Positions 25,076 through 27,569 of a stretch of DNA of 27,569 nucleotides are shown in pieces; position 1 is the first letter of the stretch; each line of letters starts with the position of its first letter. The DNA comes from Nitrospira sp. (GTDB taxonomy: Bacteria; Nitrospirota; Nitrospiria; Nitrospirales; Nitrospiraceae), in the NCBI GenBank assembly GCA_020697375.1, contig JAJFBJ010000041.1:1-27569 (forward strand), read 5' to 3'. The translations under genes and the position numbers were made by a program. Below the pieces are notes generated by a model. The model worked only from the letters and a program-made list of their open reading frames with translations, was not told the origin of the DNA and did not search any database.

Positions 25076-26020
25076 TTGTGTCTGAAGCAGAATAAGGCTC
25101 CCGCCGTGCTTACCGTCATCATTCCCACCTATAACGCGTCGCAATATCTCGATGCCCAGTTAACAGCACTGCGCGCTCAGACCATTAAAGACGTTGATAT
25201 TCGTATTATTGATTCATCTTCTTCCGATGAAACTGTTTCCATTGCCAAGAAGCATGGAGTTGAGACGCTGGTGATACCAAAGCAGGAGTTTGATCACGGA
25301 GGCACAAGGACATTAGCGGGAAAGGATTGTTCGACAGCAGAAATTCTTGTCTATCTTACACAAGATGCTGTCCCTGTTGATGAGAGGTCAATTGAATCGC
25401 TAATTAAGCCGCTTTATGACCCGACCTGCGGAGCCACATTCGGCCGGCAGATTCCACTTCCTGATGCTACCCCTTTTAGCCGCCATGCACGCTTCTTTAA
25501 CTATCCGCCATCGTCCTACATCCGCACCTATGAGGACCGTATAAGTCTCGGTATTCGCGCCGCATTTTGCTCGAATTCGTTCGCAGCCTATAGACGAGAG
25601 GCCCTTGATGAAGTAGGGTGGTTCGCTGAAAATCTTCTTGTTGCCGAAGACATGCATGTCTGTGCCAGAATGCTGCGCAAAGGCTTTACCCTAAGATATG
25701 TTGCTGAAGCGAAGGTGTACCACTCGCACAACTATACTGTGATTCAGGAATTCCAGCGGTATTTCGATTTGGGGGTATTCTTCGGGAGAGAGCAGTGGTT
25801 GCTTGATGAGTTTGGAAAGCCGGAAGGAGAAGGTGGAAGATTCTTACGATCTGAATGGTCGTTTCTTTTCTCACAAGGACTCTTGTATTTGTTTCCAGTC
25901 AGCGTTCTCAGAACGGCTGCCAAGCTACTAGGCTATCGCCTCGGTCTTTTGCATGAATTTTTGCCGCCATGGATGTTGAAAAACATGAGCATGCACGGGA
26001 TATCGCGGAGTACTGTGTGA
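25076..26020 (+). CDS. Rhamnosyltransferase-type family 2 glycosyltransferase
   Basis: A 314-residue GT2 with the distinct signature of the RfbN-like rhamnosyltransferase group: VIIPTYNASQYLDAQL (14-29), IIDSSSSDETVSIA (44-57), PKQEFDHGGTRTLAG (68-82), LVYLTQDAVPVDE (91-103), AFCSNSFAAYRREALDEVGW (163-182), AEDMHVCARMLRKGF (190-204) and VYHSHNYTVIQEFQRYFDLG (214-233). These enzymes usually transfer L-rhamnose from dTDP-L-rhamnose to a lipid-linked acceptor. That donor also needs rmlC and rmlD, which are not in the window. The start is uncertain: TTG 25076 lies 3 bases after the previous stop, while GTG 25106 sits after AAGG and directly before the first conserved strand. I keep the longer form. 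Confidence 0.88.
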   Translation: MCLKQNKAPAVLTVIIPTYNASQYLDAQLTALRAQTIKDVDIRIIDSSSSDETVSIAKKHGVETLVIPKQEFDHGGTRTLAGKDCSTAEILVYLTQDAVPVDERSIESLIKPLYDPTCGATFGRQIPLPDATPFSRHARFFNYPPSSYIRTYEDRISLGIRAAFCSNSFAAYRREALDEVGWFAENLLVAEDMHVCARMLRKGFTLRYVAEAKVYHSHNYTVIQEFQRYFDLGVFFGREQWLLDEFGKPEGEGGRFLRSEWSFLFSQGLLYLFPVSVLRTAAKLLGYRLGLLHEFLPPWMLKNMSMHGISRSTV

Positions 26021-26029
26021 GATAACGAC

Positions 26030-27424
26030 ATGCTGAAACGACACATGCAATTTCTGCAAAGCCTTCTCTTTCTGTTTGACCTGACGGTCATTTGCGCCTG
26101 CTGGCTGACGGCATACTACCTCAGATTTCTTCAGGGCCTCGCTCCAACTGAGAAACCCATTCCTCCTTTCGAAATGTATGTGTGGCTGGTGATCCCCATT
26201 CTGCTCGTTTGGGGAATTTCGTTCCGGGCCTTCCATCTCTACCGTCCTCGCCGAATGGGAAGTCATCTTGAAGAATTTTTCGATATCGCCAAGGCAAACA
26301 CGTTGGCTGTTTTGGTGCTCGTCGCGGTGACTTATTTTATGCGTCAGTTCGACTACTCGCGACTCGTGTTCCTTTATTTTTGGATGTTGAACCTGGCGAC
26401 TCTTGGCTTCTCGCGCATGGCTTTCAGGGAAGGGCTGCGGTTCATGCGCAAGCAAGGGTTCAATCAGCGCCATTGCCTAATTGTGGGGGCAGGAAAGCTT
26501 GGACAGCGAGTCGCGAGATCCCTGGCGCTGCACAGCGAGTTTGGCATAAAGACACATGGCTTTCTCACACGGCAACCGAACAAAATCGGCCAAACGTATG
26601 AAGGTTGCTCAGTCGTCGGCTTCTATTCAGACATCGAGAAATACTCCCCAGGAATGGATATTGTCTTTCTGTGTCTGCCTCCTGGAGGGGAGGAATATGC
26701 GGAAAAGATTCTGCAATACCTCGCGACCACTACAATAGAAGTGAAAGTGATTCCTTCAATTTACGAATTCATCACATTGCGGGCTGAAGCCGAAATGTTT
26801 GATGGTTTGCCTCTGATCACCCTGCAAGGCTCTCCGCTCTACGGATGGAACGGAGTCGTGAAGCGAATGACAGACCTTGTGGGGGCAACCATCGCATTGA
26901 CGCTCGCCGGTCCCATACTGGCGGTGATCGTGGCGCTCATCAAGGCGACGTCATCCGGACCAGTTCTTTATAAGCAAGAAAGAATGGGCCTCGATGGCAA
27001 ACCATTCTTCATGCTGAAATTTCGAACCATGTATGCCGATCATCCTGGAGACACGAACCTTCTAACTTCTCGAGATGATCCCCGAGTTACACCTATCGGC
27101 CGCCTTTTGCGAAAGACGAGCCTTGACGAGTTGCCTCAATTCTGGAATGTTCTTATGGGAGACATGAGCATTGTTGGTCCACGCCCCGAACGTTCTTGGG
27201 TTGTCGAAGAAGTGCGAAAGCAAATTCCTTTGTATATGCTCAAACATAAAATGAAGGCCGGGATCACTGGCTGGGCCCAAGTCAACGGCTGGCGAGGTGC
27301 TACGTCACTGGACAAGCGAATTGAGTACGATTTGTATTACATCGAACACTGGTCGCCTTGGTTCGATCTCAAAATTATGTGTATGACTTTGTGGAGGGGG
27401 TTCCTTCACAAGCATGCCTATTGA
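26030..27424 (+). CDS. Undecaprenyl-phosphate sugar-1-phosphate transferase (WcaJ/WbaP-type polyisoprenyl-phosphate hexose-1-phosphate transferase)
   Basis: A 464-residue initiating enzyme of full family length. The N-terminal half has about four transmembrane helices within 1-130, then a Rossmann-like domain beginning HCLIVGAGKLGQRVA (148-162). The catalytic half carries the membrane re-entrant helix at about 280-305, YKQERMGLDGKPF (314-326), LKFRTM (329-334), the catalytic DELPQFWNVL (366-375), IVGPRPE (381-387) and GITGWAQVNGWRG (411-423). It transfers a hexose phosphate, most often glucose-1-phosphate from UDP-glucose, to undecaprenyl phosphate. Galactose is possible. It starts 9 bases after the rhamnosyltransferase-like gene and so belongs to the same unit. 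The symbol is left empty because donor specificity is not readable. Confidence 0.94.
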   Translation: MLKRHMQFLQSLLFLFDLTVICACWLTAYYLRFLQGLAPTEKPIPPFEMYVWLVIPILLVWGISFRAFHLYRPRRMGSHLEEFFDIAKANTLAVLVLVAVTYFMRQFDYSRLVFLYFWMLNLATLGFSRMAFREGLRFMRKQGFNQRHCLIVGAGKLGQRVARSLALHSEFGIKTHGFLTRQPNKIGQTYEGCSVVGFYSDIEKYSPGMDIVFLCLPPGGEEYAEKILQYLATTTIEVKVIPSIYEFITLRAEAEMFDGLPLITLQGSPLYGWNGVVKRMTDLVGATIALTLAGPILAVIVALIKATSSGPVLYKQERMGLDGKPFFMLKFRTMYADHPGDTNLLTSRDDPRVTPIGRLLRKTSLDELPQFWNVLMGDMSIVGPRPERSWVVEEVRKQIPLYMLKHKMKAGITGWAQVNGWRGATSLDKRIEYDLYYIEHWSPWFDLKIMCMTLWRGFLHKHAY

Positions 27425-27447
27425 CATTTGCATCATTGGGGCTTCAC

Positions 27448-27459
27448 TTGCCTAGGCAA
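27448..27459. promoter_or_regulatory. 12-base perfect palindrome before rmlB
   Basis: TTGCCTAGGCAA is a perfect palindrome 11 bases before the rmlB ATG. It could be a dimeric regulator site or a chance match. No flanking promoter can be called with confidence, and no second copy was noticed. Confidence 0.2.
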
Positions 27460-27470
27460 CCTGAATTCTT

Positions 27471-27569
27471 ATGAACATACTGGTCACGGGCGGCGCCGGC
27501 TTTATCGGCTCACATCTGGTTCGTCGTTTGGTTGTTCAGAGCGGACACTATGTCGTGAATCTCGACGCG
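27471..27569 (+). CDS. rfbB: dTDP-glucose 4,6-dehydratase, N-terminal part (RmlB, cut by the right edge)
   Basis: An open frame begins at ATG 27471 and runs off the right edge after 33 codons. It starts MNILVTGGAGFIGSHLVRRL and continues to VVNLDA, the NAD-binding GGAGFIG loop and second-strand aspartate of extended short-chain dehydrogenases. The VVNLDA ending at this position is typical of RmlB, which converts dTDP-glucose to dTDP-4-keto-6-deoxyglucose; other sugar epimerases (for example GalE-like) begin similarly, so the exact member is inferred. The presence of rmlA at 1605 and the FdtA/FdtB-like pair at 8088-9598, which need the RmlB product, strongly support the call. It starts 46 bases after the phosphotransferase stop. 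Confidence 0.8.
   Translation, partial: MNILVTGGAGFIGSHLVRRLVVQSGHYVVNLDA

Noticed and set aside
25928..26473. 181-residue minus-strand open frame
   Set aside because: It lies opposite the GT2 and phosphotransferase genes, whose + strand proteins are complete and conserved; the product has no domain pattern.
1..27569. tRNA, rRNA, CRISPR array, intact insertion sequence or attachment site
   Set aside because: No cloverleaf, rRNA-like, regularly spaced repeat or transposase with inverted repeats was seen in any gap, and nearly all of the window is occupied by coding sequence.

Overview
The window is a 27.5-kb stretch of a surface-polysaccharide (O-antigen or exopolysaccharide) biosynthesis locus. 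Every gene I accept is on the + strand. An ABC-2 polysaccharide exporter (Wzm/Wzt type), an O-antigen ligase/polymerase-like membrane protein, a WcaJ/WbaP-type initiating transferase and nucleotide-sugar enzymes together point to a Gram-negative bacterium. Base composition is moderate, visibly more GC-rich at the two ends than in the glycosyltransferase interior. I cannot name a genus; Nitrospirota or Proteobacteria would both fit, and that is only a guess.

Layout. 1-324: C-terminal piece of a probable methyltransferase cut by the left edge. 409-1608: WaaL/Wzy-like protein. 1605-2486: rmlA (rfbA). 2520-4735: exporter permease and ATPase. 4757-9598: a tight modification block of methyltransferase, hexapeptide acyltransferase, beta-propeller glycosidase-like protein, FemAB-like N-acyltransferase, FdtA/QdtA-type ketoisomerase and FdtB/QdtB-type aminotransferase. 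9598-14301: a 1230-residue three-module glycosyltransferase and a GT2. 14470-16223: a short leader-like ORF overlapping a GT-C-like membrane protein, followed by a probable intrinsic terminator. 16334-20544: a GT2-GT4 fusion and a second methyltransferase. 20751-23751: a GT2 and a tandem GT2-GT2 protein. 24020-26020: two more GT2 enzymes, one of rhamnosyltransferase type. 26030-27424: polyprenyl-phosphate sugar phosphotransferase. 27471-right edge: start of rmlB.

How the parts fit. RmlA and RmlB would make dTDP-4-keto-6-deoxyglucose. The FdtA-like and FdtB-like enzymes would turn this into a dTDP-3-amino-3,6-dideoxyhexose (Fuc3N or Qui3N type), and the hexapeptide protein and/or the FemAB-like protein could acylate the amine. 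The phosphotransferase would load the first sugar onto undecaprenyl phosphate. About twelve glycosyltransferase modules in eight proteins would extend the chain, methyltransferases would modify it, and Wzm/Wzt would export it, with the Wzt C-terminal domain reading a chain feature. The WaaL/Wzy-like protein would ligate or polymerise. rmlC and rmlD are not in the window, although one glycosyltransferase looks rhamnose-specific. The least familiar parts are the modification block at 4757-9598 and the two giant fused glycosyltransferases.
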